64,000 bases of DNA from Ignavibacteria bacterium (GTDB taxonomy: Bacteria > Bacteroidota > Ignavibacteria > Kapaibacteriales > Kapaibacteriaceae), in contig CANMBE010000006.1 of NCBI GenBank assembly GCA_947495975.1, forward strand, positions 64,951 to 128,950. The letters are read 5' to 3'. A program made the position numbers and the translations under genes. The first letter of the stretch is position 1, and each line of letters starts with the position of its first letter. Under the pieces are notes generated by a model that saw nothing but the letters and a program-made list of their open reading frames with translations, did not search any database and had not been told where the DNA came from. Of this stretch, positions 26,491 through 35,380 are shown piece after piece.

Positions 26491-27541
26491 GTCTCGCAAC
26501 GTAGAATCCATCGCCGCCATTTTCGCCAGGCAATGTTTGCCACGTGTTCGCTAGCGTGAAGGGGGCTCCTTCTTCTGAAGCAAGAAAGGCCGTGATGTGG
26601 TCTCTTCCTTCTGAAGGTAACACGCTGCATGTAGCGTAAACAACTGTGCCACCAGGTTTTGCAAGGCGTGCATTGCGACGAAGGATGTCTGCCTGAATAG
26701 CAAGCAGTTCTTTATATGTCTTTTCGGTTAGGCTTCGCAGGATGTCGGGGTTGCGCCTTAGCACGCCTGTGCCCGTACATGGTTCATCGATGAAAACACC
26801 GTCAGCGGTATCTGCGAGGCGCTTCACAACCTTAGTGGAAGTGATTACGCGTGGATCTATGATATCTGCACCCGCACGAGCAATTCTATGCCGCAGCGCC
26901 TGAAGCTTACCTGCATTTGTATCAAGCGCGATAATGCGCCCCTTATTCTGCATAGAAGCTGCAAAGAGAAGTGTCTTACCACCAGCACCGGCGCATGCAT
27001 CAATGATGCGTTGACCCGGCTTGGCATCGAGCTCGTGGCCAGCACGTTGCGATGTTATGTCCTGTTGCTCAAACCAACCCATTTCAAAAACTTCGGATGC
27101 GAAGAGACCAAAGGGTCGGTCTATGCGCAGTATGTCGCCCGAAATCCACAGTGGATTGTACGGTAGAAGCTCATCATAACAAGCAACAACAGTTGTGCGA
27201 AGAGTATTAACGCGAATAAAAGTTGGCGCATCCACAAGCAAGGTAGCGAGCACACGGTTTGCGTCGGCTCCATACTCAGCAACAACAAGCTCGCGTAGAA
27301 ACGTTGGAATATCTGCTAAGTCAGGATCGCAAACTCCATCGAGTGAACCATGGATCGCGGCCTCTACATTGTTGTATCGGATAGCCTGAAAGAGGATAGC
27401 GCGTAGCGTAGTTGCGAGGCCTGGAGCAGGATGAATTTCACGAAAGAGATTCTCGATGGCCGTTGAGAGATGTCGGCCAGAAATGACCACATCATCGAAA
27501 CTTTTACGGACTGCATCGTGCAATGATGCGGGTATGGGCAA
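26468..27541 (-). CDS. RsmB-like rRNA cytosine-C5 methyltransferase
   Basis: 357 residues. The first 130 resemble the NusB-like RNA-binding domain of RsmB; the rest is an m5C methyltransferase with SAM loop DACAGAGGKT, the PC motif DEPCTGTGVL and the catalytic TC motif YATCSVLPSEG. It would methylate 16S rRNA (position 967 in E. coli). The start is uncertain: no ATG exists between the Rieske stop and the conserved region. A TTG three bases past that stop gives a sensible N-terminus (PIPASLHDAV); the longer frame overlaps the Rieske gene. Last gene of the redox operon. Confidence 0.85.
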   Translation of the reverse strand: MPIPASLHDAVRKSFDDVVISGRHLSTAIENLFREIHPAPGLATTLRAILFQAIRYNNVEAAIHGSLDGVCDPDLADIPTFLRELVVAEYGADANRVLATLLVDAPTFIRVNTLRTTVVACYDELLPYNPLWISGDILRIDRPFGLFASEVFEMGWFEQQDITSQRAGHELDAKPGQRIIDACAGAGGKTLLFAASMQNKGRIIALDTNAGKLQALRHRIARAGADIIDPRVITSTKVVKRLADTADGVFIDEPCTGTGVLRRNPDILRSLTEKTYKELLAIQADILRRNARLAKPGGTVVYATCSVLPSEGRDHITAFLASEEGAPFTLANTWQTLPGENGGDGFYVARLTRSSAS

Positions 27542-27543
27542 GA

Positions 27544-28029
27544 TCAGACCGTGATAGTGAGAATGTTCGAAGAAGCGTTGAATGCAGTAGAAAACTGACG
27601 AAGATTTGTTGCACGACCAACCGTGGGTTGGCGCACTACTGATCCTGTTGAAGCTGAAAATTCTGCCCCGTGACAAGGGCAAATGCAGTTCGATGATACA
27701 ACGGGTGGGTCAGGCACACCCACTTCACAACCGGCATGCGTGCAAACAGAGGTAAAGACAACAAAAGTGCTTTGCGCTACGCGCGATATAAAAACTGGAC
27801 TCCCCCCGTTGAGTTTGTCAACGAGCTTGAGTGTAATGCTGCCAGCAGAACTCAGCTCAGGAATGGTGCTGATATCAACATCACAGGTTGTACCTCGAGG
27901 TACATTCGGCGTTACTTCGTCTCGCTCACACGCCGAAATCAGCGCAACTATTGCTGGCGCCGATAGCGCAAGACCAATTGACGTGGCTGCTTTGTGCAGG
28001 AAGAATCGACGAGATGTTTGGTGATCCAT
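27544..28029 (-). CDS. Rieske [2Fe-2S] protein, exported
   Basis: 161 residues. N-terminal twin-arginine-like signal SRRFFLHKAATS followed by a hydrophobic stretch ending ISAC, so it may be Tat-exported and lipid-anchored. Cluster ligands are CTHAGC and CPCHG, the classical Rieske pair, each with Cys and His. No cytochrome b gene is in the window, so it may serve another quinol-oxidising or electron-transfer complex. It is 2 bases upstream of the RsmB-like gene and 15 downstream of a two-helix membrane protein. Confidence 0.92.
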   Translation of the reverse strand: MDHQTSRRFFLHKAATSIGLALSAPAIVALISACERDEVTPNVPRGTTCDVDISTIPELSSAGSITLKLVDKLNGGSPVFISRVAQSTFVVFTSVCTHAGCEVGVPDPPVVSSNCICPCHGAEFSASTGSVVRQPTVGRATNLRQFSTAFNASSNILTITV

Positions 28030-28044
28030 AATGCTGATGTGTAG

Positions 28045-28338
28045 TTAAACCTTGCGACGAATTCTCCACCAACCAAGCGCAATCAAAACACCAGAGACTC
28101 CGAGTACAAATCCGTAACACGCCGGAGTTGCAGAAACTGTTTTATCAAGTGGTAACAGGCCAAACCTAAAAGCGGGCACATAGGACGTTTCACTCCTCGT
28201 GCCAAAAAGATCGTCCTTCACCATCGTTATAACTTCGTTGCGATCCTTTGAATAGATCTGCATACCGTCATTGATCCATACGGCACCGCCAATAAGGATT
28301 GCAAGGAGGCTGGTTGCGATGAGTATTCTCCAGATCAT
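28045..28338 (-). CDS. Small membrane protein with two transmembrane helices
   Basis: 97 residues: helix 1 (about 4-22), an extracytoplasmic loop of about 45 residues, helix 2 (about 70-90, YGFVLGVSGVLIALGWW) and a basic tail RIRRKV that should be cytoplasmic. No cofactor ligands are obvious. Position between the Rieske and the cytochrome-barrel genes suggests a membrane anchor for that electron-transfer set; this is inference from context. Confidence 0.7.
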   Translation of the reverse strand: MIWRILIATSLLAILIGGAVWINDGMQIYSKDRNEVITMVKDDLFGTRSETSYVPAFRFGLLPLDKTVSATPACYGFVLGVSGVLIALGWWRIRRKV

Positions 28339-28348
28339 GATTCCTCCG

Positions 28349-29542
28349 TCAATAAAAAATATGGAGTTGAACAGCCCATCGATTGCTCGTTCCTTCTCTC
28401 CATGTGTCCCACAATCGAAATTCCGGACGAAGCTCTACGTATGGAAGCACAAAAACTTGCGCGCCTAAAACACCCGCATTTGCACTAAAAGTGCCAGGCA
28501 CGTTCACTTGAACTGTAAAGTAACGCTCGTAGCGTGCATATACCAACACGGGTGAAAAGATCTGAAAAGAAATCTCGGCCATAAAATTCCTCGAGCTTAT
28601 CACTCCCGTCTTGTTCGTCATCGTATAGTCTAGCATTAGCGCAACGTGATCGCTCCACCCAACGCTTGCAAAAACACTCGCCATGCTGTAGCCGTTGCTC
28701 AAAAGATAGGAGCCCCCTATCCACGTGTTGATGATATCGTTTGCGAAACGCGGCCAGAATACAGCTCTACTGGTAATTGTCGGAGCGTTCCCTGTTATGG
28801 CCGAAGAAGACCTCACGCCGTCGCTCAGCAGTATTTGTGAAAGACCTTCTGAACCAAAAACTCCGGCCTGAAGTGTAAGCCACTGAATGCTCTCGTATGT
28901 AAGCTCTGCACCAAACTCAGACCAATCTGGAGCCAGATAGGTCTGGCGGGTGTTTGCGTTTGTATAGCTATAGGGAGCCATTGTATGATCGTCATATCGC
29001 ATGCCAACTGATGGCCTAAAAAGTCCTACGCGAATTGACGGCAGCGTTTGATCCGGCATGTAATACGCAGAAAATGAACCCATGCGTTGACCAGGATAGA
29101 CTACGCGCACATCCGTATTCGGTCCTTTGCGCAATGCGGCCAGATTAAACGAAGCTTCAAGCGCAACAGCTTTTACCGGAGTGAATGCTGCATATAGGGA
29201 AGCCTGCATCGGAAATAGTTTCCGCTCAGAGCCCTCTGTGAAACCGCGTGCACTTTGTGCGCGTAGATCCATTCCAAGTGTAAGCGTGCCATCGAAAAAC
29301 TGATTAGATGAGTCGGCATCATACGCCCACTTCAAGGCAGCAGCATCACGTGGAATAATTCCTACATCGTACCAGCTATACCACCCTAGGTCGTTACGAA
29401 TACCACCGCCACTTGTATTGACGTGACAGTTAGAGCAACGGTTTCCTGTAAGAGCTGAGAACTGCGGTATCGCAAGTGCATCGTTGCCGATGAGCGCAAC
29501 CAGTAAGCACAGAATCGCAATTCTATTGATGCGTGGTAACAA
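28349..29542 (-). CDS. Outer-membrane protein with N-terminal c-type haem motif
   Basis: About 397 residues. After a signal peptide (ending near NDALAIPQ) there is a single haem-binding motif CSNCH, then a long stretch of alternating strands with many aromatic residues, ending in a strand VQLHIFY; this looks like a beta-barrel. A cytochrome fused to a porin-like barrel would place a haem at the periplasmic mouth of an outer-membrane channel. The start is a TTG inferred because the ATG-less upstream region overlaps the preceding stop; it could be a few codons off. Part of the leftward redox operon. Confidence 0.7.
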   Translation of the reverse strand: MLPRINRIAILCLLVALIGNDALAIPQFSALTGNRCSNCHVNTSGGGIRNDLGWYSWYDVGIIPRDAAALKWAYDADSSNQFFDGTLTLGMDLRAQSARGFTEGSERKLFPMQASLYAAFTPVKAVALEASFNLAALRKGPNTDVRVVYPGQRMGSFSAYYMPDQTLPSIRVGLFRPSVGMRYDDHTMAPYSYTNANTRQTYLAPDWSEFGAELTYESIQWLTLQAGVFGSEGLSQILLSDGVRSSSAITGNAPTITSRAVFWPRFANDIINTWIGGSYLLSNGYSMASVFASVGWSDHVALMLDYTMTNKTGVISSRNFMAEISFQIFSPVLVYARYERYFTVQVNVPGTFSANAGVLGAQVFVLPYVELRPEFRLWDTWREGTSNRWAVQLHIFY

Positions 29543-29550
29543 GAGTGAAC

Positions 29551-30573
29551 CTACTTCAACCTCATTGTTCCAATACAACGCTCAAAAATTGCAAGGTACA
29601 ATGCTTGCTCTGGCTTGTACCAGTTGAGAGTTATGCGGAACATCTTGTTGCCCCTAACAGTGAAGTATGCGCGCGATGAAACGTTCGCAGCAGGGTTGTA
29701 ATTAAAGTAGAAAGCGTTCTGACCATTTACACTGCTCGAGATTGGGTTGCCACCTTGGTAACGCCCCTTGTTTTGATCTACAATTTTATTCAGGTCATTT
29801 TGCTTGCTTGCATCAAAAACGTCAACCTGGATTGTACAATCAAACCGTGAACCCAAGAAGCTCACCGAAGACAGGCCAGAGGATTGACCTTTCTTGCCTT
29901 CAAAATTCTGTGGGATTTCAATGGAGAAGTCAGGCGCGTTGTATGTACGCAAGGTATCTGAAGGGGGCTCAGGGACGCCTGATGTTGTTGATGCAACCTT
30001 TGCAACAACAACCGGACGTTGAGCAACCTTTACTGAGGCAAGCACCTCATCAAACTCTTTGCGATAGTCCTCATACGTCTTGCCAAATGCAGCTATTGTA
30101 ACGATAGTTACAAGTGAATCATTCTCAGCGAAATACGTTTCAATCTGAAACTCGCCATCGGCTTGGTCGAACTTCACAGCCAGCTTCTTTGCCGATTTGC
30201 CACCAAGTGTTGCTTGTGAAACTTGGTACCGATCGAGGTTGTCTTCGAACTCAACTTTTGATCTCTTAATCATGGTATCGAGAGATGGGTTGTTAGAGTC
30301 AATCGGGATAACACGCAGTTCGATTTTTGCGCCGCCGTTACCTTTTCCGAATGACATAAACCGGCTTCCAATTGTTCTCGTGGTAGTCGCAATCACGAGG
30401 TCGCCCGTGCGCTGCTGCACATACCAGTTTGTAGGAACCTTAATCTCAAACATTCGCAGTTCATCCTTCACTAGCTTTAAGCCTTCAATAGGAACAGGCT
30501 TAGCCTTCTCTGAACAACCGGAGACAACAACAAGGCAAACAAATGCCAGGGCGATCATGCGTGGGAAGGTCAT
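29551..30573 (-). CDS. Lipoprotein with two PsbP/DUF1795-like repeats
   Basis: 340 residues from an ATG with GGAG 9 bases upstream. Signal peptide with a lipobox VVSGC. Two similar regions are visible, about 30-165 (starting FEIKVPTNWYVQQR) and 195-340 (starting FSIEIPQNFEGK), which look like a duplicated PsbP-like domain. Function unknown; operon position among cytochrome and Rieske genes suggests a periplasm-facing role in that set. Confidence 0.7.
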   Translation of the reverse strand: MTFPRMIALAFVCLVVVSGCSEKAKPVPIEGLKLVKDELRMFEIKVPTNWYVQQRTGDLVIATTTRTIGSRFMSFGKGNGGAKIELRVIPIDSNNPSLDTMIKRSKVEFEDNLDRYQVSQATLGGKSAKKLAVKFDQADGEFQIETYFAENDSLVTIVTIAAFGKTYEDYRKEFDEVLASVKVAQRPVVVAKVASTTSGVPEPPSDTLRTYNAPDFSIEIPQNFEGKKGQSSGLSSVSFLGSRFDCTIQVDVFDASKQNDLNKIVDQNKGRYQGGNPISSSVNGQNAFYFNYNPAANVSSRAYFTVRGNKMFRITLNWYKPEQALYLAIFERCIGTMRLK

Positions 30574-30602
30574 CGATTCAATCTCCAAAAAATGTTTCGT
30601 GT

Positions 30603-30623
30603 GCTAATTGCTAATTGCTAATT
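30603..30623. repeat. Tandem heptamer array GCTAATT, three copies
   Basis: Three perfect 7-bp units that overlap the stop codon of the cytochrome lipoprotein gene and end 29 bases upstream of the next gene's ATG. A different unit from the octamer arrays elsewhere, but again in a short gap before a start. Confidence 0.75.
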
Positions 30624-31013
30624 ATTGAGAGCCCCTTCGATCACCCATTGCCGAAGGCCTTTTATCTGAGCCGGTGAGACACGTTGTTGGAGATCCCCAA
30701 AATCATGTTTCATCGTCCCATCAAGTACTTGTATCATAAGGCTCTCGTCAGGTTCTGAAGGGACGCAAAGATTTGGTCTACCAAACAAAACAGCTGAATA
30801 CGAGGTTAATCTAATTCCGGCCGCCGCTGCCATGTCATTGTGACATCCAGCATTGGCACAGGTAACGACTAAGAACGGAAGTACCTGACCAATAAAGCTC
30901 ACATTGGAATTAGGAAACATCACATCCTGAGGTTGTGTGATTGTTGAGCCACTGCATGCCGTGAGAGCAAGCGTGCATACAAGAGAACATGTAGCGAACA
31001 TTCCCCCAACCAT
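30618..31013 (-). CDS. Cytochrome c-like lipoprotein with unusual haem motif
   Basis: 131 residues with a lipobox LTAC. The likely haem site reads CANAGCH, with four residues between the cysteines instead of two, followed by the conserved GIRLTSYSAVL segment of planctomycete/Bacteroidota c-type cytochrome domains (PF07635-like). CX4CH haem binding is known in a few cytochromes. The start codon shares a base with the panB stop (TGATG), so it is translationally coupled to panB. Confidence 0.75.
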   Translation of the reverse strand: MVGGMFATCSLVCTLALTACSGSTITQPQDVMFPNSNVSFIGQVLPFLVVTCANAGCHNDMAAAAGIRLTSYSAVLFGRPNLCVPSEPDESLMIQVLDGTMKHDFGDLQQRVSPAQIKGLRQWVIEGALNN

Positions 31014-31831
31014 CAGTAGCTCTCCTCTGGACCTGGGAAGGTGTGGCCTCGCACGTCTGCCACATAGTGTTTGACGGCAGTGGTCATCACATCATGAAGC
31101 TCGGCATACCTGCGCACAAACCGTGGTCTGAATTCTGTAGACATCCCCATCATGTCCGTCCACACAAGTATCTGCCCATCACACTGAGGTCCGGCCCCAA
31201 TGCCTATTGTTGGGATTGATACGATTGACGTTATTTCTGCTGCCAATGCAGTGGGAATCTTCTCGAGCACAATGGCAAAAGCTCCGGCAGCTTCTAATGC
31301 TAATGCGTCTTTGCGAATCTCGTCAGCTTCTTCTGGTGTAGCACCGCGCTCCTTATACGATCCAAACTGGTGGATGCTTTGAGGAGTAAGCCCAAGGTGC
31401 CCCATAACAGGAATCCCATTCTCCGTCATCAGGCGAACAGCTTCGAGAACCCGTTGGCCCCCTTCAAGCTTTACTGCTCCACTGCCGGCTTCTTTCATGA
31501 GGCGGCCCGCATTGCGGAATGCTTCTTGAGGCGACACCTGATAACTCATAAACGGCATATCGGTCACAACAAGCGCATGTTCAACAACTCGTACCACTGC
31601 CTGCGTGTGATAGATCATGTGCTCGAGCGTTACAGGAATCGTTGTGTCGTGACCCTGAATAACATTTCCAACTGAGTCTCCAACGAGGAGAACATCAACC
31701 CCGGCCGTGTCCAAAATCTCTGCTGTAATTGCGTCATACGCTGTTAGGCAGGCAATAGCTTTCCCTGCTGCCTTCATATCAATGAGGCGGCGTGTAGTTA
31801 CGCGCTTGCGTGTTGTAGGGGAAACAGACAT
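31013..31831 (-). CDS. panB: 3-methyl-2-oxobutanoate hydroxymethyltransferase (ketopantoate hydroxymethyltransferase)
   Basis: 272 residues, first step of the pantothenate pathway, using methylenetetrahydrofolate. The motifs [11 protein letters not shown] (Mg-binding Asp), [15 protein letters not shown] and the catalytic Glu in VLEKIP, and [11 protein letters not shown] are all canonical. The gene heads a leftward operon whose other members are redox proteins rather than panC or panD. Confidence 0.96.
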   Translation of the reverse strand: MSVSPTTRKRVTTRRLIDMKAAGKAIACLTAYDAITAEILDTAGVDVLLVGDSVGNVIQGHDTTIPVTLEHMIYHTQAVVRVVEHALVVTDMPFMSYQVSPQEAFRNAGRLMKEAGSGAVKLEGGQRVLEAVRLMTENGIPVMGHLGLTPQSIHQFGSYKERGATPEEADEIRKDALALEAAGAFAIVLEKIPTALAAEITSIVSIPTIGIGAGPQCDGQILVWTDMMGMSTEFRPRFVRRYAELHDVMTTAVKHYVADVRGHTFPGPEESY

Positions 31832-31896
31832 GGAGTGAATCCAACGTGAAGGGCAAAGATAACCGTCCCAGCGCTTCCTGTCGTTATCTTATCATC

Positions 31897-32691
31897 ATGT
31901 TTACACCCGTGGTCTCGCTTCGATCGCTCCAGGTAGACGTCCAGCAAGGGCAGGTCGTTACGTTCATCTCTGATGTCCACCTCGGTTTTGGTGACCGCAA
32001 ACGAGACATCGCACGCGAGGATCGCCTGCTGACTGTCTTGCGTTCGTGCGCCGAGACAAGCGCCCACCTCTTCATTGTTGGTGACCTTTTTGATCTTTGG
32101 TTTGACTACGGAACAGTGATTCCTAAGGATCATATCAGAACGCTTGCCCTGCTCAAAGAGCTAAGGGAAGGGGGCTTACCCATAACATATCTCATCGGAA
32201 ATCACGACTTTGGGCACTATAGGTACTTCAAAGAGGATCTTGGCATCGAGATCGAAACAGGTGATATTGACGCCACGATAGCAGGAAAGCACGTGTACAT
32301 CTGCCACGGAGACGGCAAAGCCCAGAACGATGTGGGCTACCTCATACTCCGAAGCGTCCTGAGAAACCCCTTGGCTCAATGGCTATACCGATGGGTTCAT
32401 CCCGATTGGGGCATGAAGCTGGCGGCACGTACCTCGCATGGTAGCAGGGGGCACACATCTGCAAAGGAATATGGCCCCCATGACGGATTGCAAGCCTTTG
32501 CGCACGACCGGATTGAAGAGGGATATGAGATTGTGATAATGGGGCACAGACACAAGGCTGCAGTTGAGAAGTATCGCAATGGACTGTACGTAAACCTCGG
32601 GCACTGGCTTGGTAACGGCGCCACATATGGGGTGCTATCGCCCAATGATGGCTTCACTCTCATTGAAGTGCCGCCAACCCCTTCTCACTGA
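31897..32691 (+). CDS. lpxH: UDP-2,3-diacylglucosamine hydrolase-like metallophosphoesterase (LpxH-like)
   Basis: 264 residues of the calcineurin-like family with the ordered motifs FISDVHLG, VGDLFDLWFDYG, LIGNHD, YICHGDG and MGHRHKA; the FDLW(F) segment is typical of LpxH and its relatives. LpxH releases UMP from UDP-2,3-diacylglucosamine in lipid A synthesis. The start was moved to an internal ATG because the longer frame begins inside the panB promoter region. Other lpx genes are not in the window, so a related Bacteroidota hydrolase is possible. Confidence 0.82.
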   Translation: MFTPVVSLRSLQVDVQQGQVVTFISDVHLGFGDRKRDIAREDRLLTVLRSCAETSAHLFIVGDLFDLWFDYGTVIPKDHIRTLALLKELREGGLPITYLIGNHDFGHYRYFKEDLGIEIETGDIDATIAGKHVYICHGDGKAQNDVGYLILRSVLRNPLAQWLYRWVHPDWGMKLAARTSHGSRGHTSAKEYGPHDGLQAFAHDRIEEGYEIVIMGHRHKAAVEKYRNGLYVNLGHWLGNGATYGVLSPNDGFTLIEVPPTPSH

Positions 32692-32751
32692 TTGGTTGTG
32701 CCGTATTTTGGAGGCACACTGTTGCTAGACACGAACTAACGGAGACGTTGC

Positions 32752-33699
32752 ATGAAGAAGGTTGGATTGTTGTTCGGAATGGAGCAAACGTTTCCGCCAT
32801 CCTTGGTGGAAGAAATCAACCGACGCGATCAAGGTGTTAGTGCCGAGTTCGTAAAGATTGGTGGCATAACGCTTGAGTCCCTGTTTGAATATGATGTGAT
32901 TTTAGATCGCATTTCTCAAGACGTGCCATTTTATCGTGCAATGCTAAAGGTTGCTGCGCTCAACGGAGTTCGCGTTGTGAGCAACCCATTCTGGTCGTCG
33001 GCCGACGATAAATTCTTCAACTATGCTGTCGCAAACAAAGCTGGAATCCCCGTTCCCAAAACAGTGTTGTTGCCAAGCAAAAGCAATCCTCCTGATACAA
33101 CCGCTGAGTCATTTCGCAATCTCATGTTCCCACTTAACTGGCAAGAGATTTTTGACCACGTAGGCTTTCCGTCGTATCTAAAACCATTTGATGGCGGCGG
33201 ATGGAAGAATGTCTACAAGGTTGACTCAATTGAAGAATTCTTTAAAGCTTATAACGAAACTGCCGACATCGTGATGACGCTTCAAGAGGGCATCGACTTT
33301 ACAGAGTATTATCGTTGTTACTGCATCGGCAAGAAATATGTGCATGTCATGCCATACGAGCCGAGAAACGCACATCACTTGCGGTATAAGGCCGATTTTG
33401 CGCCAACGCCAGAAATGCTTCGCACGTTAGAAGCCCTCTGCATAAAGATCTGTACCATGCTTGGCTACGATTTTAATACCGTTGAGTTTGCTGTACGCGA
33501 TGGCATTCCGTATGCGATTGACTACATGAACCCTGCTCCAGATGCAGAACGCACCTCGGTTCAAGAAGAGAATTTCCAGTGGGTATTAAACACCATGGCA
33601 ACGTATCTCATTGACCTCGCAAAGAAAGGGAGCTCCATTCCTTCAGAGTATCACTGGAGCAATTTCATTGGAGTAGGCGGTCCTCAGAAGAAGAAATAG
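32752..33699 (+). CDS. ATP-grasp family ligase of unknown substrate
   Basis: 315 residues with an ATP-grasp fold: PFWSSADDKFFNYAVANKAGIPVPKT leads into the ATP site, followed by YLKPFDGGGWKNVYKV (lysine and glycine-rich loop) and the metal ligands in FNTVEFAVRDG and YAIDYMNPAPD. The fold resembles RimK-type carboxylate-amine ligases, but the partner substrates are unknown. Its TAG stop shares its G with the GTG start of the ammonia-lyase gene, so the two proteins are translationally coupled and probably act in one pathway. Confidence 0.8.
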   Translation: MKKVGLLFGMEQTFPPSLVEEINRRDQGVSAEFVKIGGITLESLFEYDVILDRISQDVPFYRAMLKVAALNGVRVVSNPFWSSADDKFFNYAVANKAGIPVPKTVLLPSKSNPPDTTAESFRNLMFPLNWQEIFDHVGFPSYLKPFDGGGWKNVYKVDSIEEFFKAYNETADIVMTLQEGIDFTEYYRCYCIGKKYVHVMPYEPRNAHHLRYKADFAPTPEMLRTLEALCIKICTMLGYDFNTVEFAVRDGIPYAIDYMNPAPDAERTSVQEENFQWVLNTMATYLIDLAKKGSSIPSEYHWSNFIGVGGPQKKK

Positions 33700-35234
33700 T
33701 GAATTCCGAAAAACTCATACTAGACGGGTCATCCCTCACGATTGACGCATTGGCTGGTGCGTCCTACAACGTCCAATCGTACATTGGACTAGACCAAGCT
33801 GCCCGCGTGCGTGTACGTGCTTCTCGCACGGCAGTCGATCGGTGGATTGCAGAGCAACGCGTTGTGTATGGCATGACCACTGGATTTGGTGAATTCGCAA
33901 ACGTCTTTATTCCACCTAGAGATGTTGAGACCCTTCAAGAGAATCTCATCATTTCGCATTGTGCTGGCATGGGGCCACTTCTGCCGGATGAGATCGTACG
34001 TGCAATGATGATTCTGCGCATTAACGCACTTGCCAAGGGGTTCTCTGGGATTCGAGAATCAACACTTGATGCGCTTGTCTCAATGGTGAACGCCGGTATC
34101 GTGCCTGCAATTCCAAGTCAAGGATCTGTTGGATCGAGTGGCGACCTGGCACCATTGGCCCATCTTGCTCTCTGTCTCATTGGAAGGGGCGAATGTATTG
34201 TAGACGGTAATCGTGTGCCGAGTGCCGATGAACTTGCACGCCATAACATTACGCCAGTAAAGCTAGCAGCAAAAGAGGGTCTTGCTCTTATCAACGGTAC
34301 ACAGATGATGTGTGCATTTGGCGCACTCTCGATTTTTAGAGCACGCAATATTGCGGCCTTGGCCGATGTTGCAGGTGCTTTGTCTGCCGATGCGCTGCGC
34401 GGAACGGACAACGCTTTTGATGAACGCCTGCACCTAACACGCCCACATCCCGGACAGCTCGCATCTGCAAGAAATCTGCGCACACTCATGGCAGGAAGTG
34501 CAATTCGAGAGTCGCACCGTTCTGGCGACTCCAAGGTGCAGGACGCATATAGTATTCGATGCATGCCACAAGTGCATGGTGCATCGCGAGACACCATCGC
34601 CTATGTATCTACTGTTGTGGAGCGGGAGATGAACAGTGCAACTGACAACCCACTCATATTCGTTGATGATGATACACATATCGAGGGGGGCAATTTCCAT
34701 GGTCAGCCCCTTGCACTCGTCTTAGATTTCTTGGCAATAGCTTTGGCAGAATTTGCAAGCATCTCTGAACGCAGAACTGAACGTCTCGTAAACGCAGCTC
34801 TTGGTGGACTGCCGAGATTCCTTACGCCGAATGGTGGGCTCAATTCCGGAATGATGATCGCCCAATACACCGCTGCGTCTATGGTCAGTGAGAATAAAGT
34901 GTTGGCGCACCCGGCAAGTGTTGATAGTATTCCTACGTCGGCCAACCAGGAGGACCACAACTCCATGGGCAGTATTGCTGCACGTAAGCTCTGGACAGTA
35001 ACAACCAATGTAGAGAATGTGCTCAGTATTGAAGTTCTGTGTGCAGCACAAGGGATAGATCTATTGCGTCCACTCACATCGAGCGATGCACTCGAACGTG
35101 TTGTTGCCTGCGTGCGCACGCGCGTTCCCTTTGCCACAGAAGACAGAGTATTGTATCACGATATGGAAGCAGTACGCCAACTTGTTTCAAGCGGGCACAT
35201 TGTTGCGTCTATCGGCATCGAGCTTGCTGCCTAA
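33699..35234 (+). CDS. Histidine/aromatic amino-acid ammonia-lyase family enzyme with SSG triad
   Basis: 511 residues of the MIO-dependent lyase family (HAL/PAL/TAL). The catalytic Tyr is in VVYGMTTGFG near residue 55, the MIO-forming loop GSVGSSGDLAPL is at 142-153 and later blocks NGTQMMCAFG and SATDNP are conserved. The MIO triad is normally Ala-Ser-Gly; here it is Ser146-Ser147-Gly148. The substrate-specificity positions could not be assigned, so histidine, tyrosine or phenylalanine are all possible. No urocanase (hutU) gene is adjacent. GTG start overlaps the ATP-grasp stop. Confidence 0.85.
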   Translation: MNSEKLILDGSSLTIDALAGASYNVQSYIGLDQAARVRVRASRTAVDRWIAEQRVVYGMTTGFGEFANVFIPPRDVETLQENLIISHCAGMGPLLPDEIVRAMMILRINALAKGFSGIRESTLDALVSMVNAGIVPAIPSQGSVGSSGDLAPLAHLALCLIGRGECIVDGNRVPSADELARHNITPVKLAAKEGLALINGTQMMCAFGALSIFRARNIAALADVAGALSADALRGTDNAFDERLHLTRPHPGQLASARNLRTLMAGSAIRESHRSGDSKVQDAYSIRCMPQVHGASRDTIAYVSTVVEREMNSATDNPLIFVDDDTHIEGGNFHGQPLALVLDFLAIALAEFASISERRTERLVNAALGGLPRFLTPNGGLNSGMMIAQYTAASMVSENKVLAHPASVDSIPTSANQEDHNSMGSIAARKLWTVTTNVENVLSIEVLCAAQGIDLLRPLTSSDALERVVACVRTRVPFATEDRVLYHDMEAVRQLVSSGHIVASIGIELAA

Positions 35235-35380
35235 TAGATCAACAACCACGATGACGCGCCATAGACGGCGAGCAAATTGTGCTGCTTGTATCGCTTACAG
35301 ATAGTGTGAAAGGTGAGATCTCGTGGTGGGAGATACAGAGATGCGCTCATCATGGCGCCAGAACATGCTCTGTTGCCGCG
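35235..35380. other. Convergent intergenic gap, nothing recognised
   Basis: 146 bases between the ends of the ammonia-lyase and LTxxQ/T9SS genes. I see no hairpin with T-tract, no repeat shared with the other gaps and no coding remnant. Confidence 0.5.
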
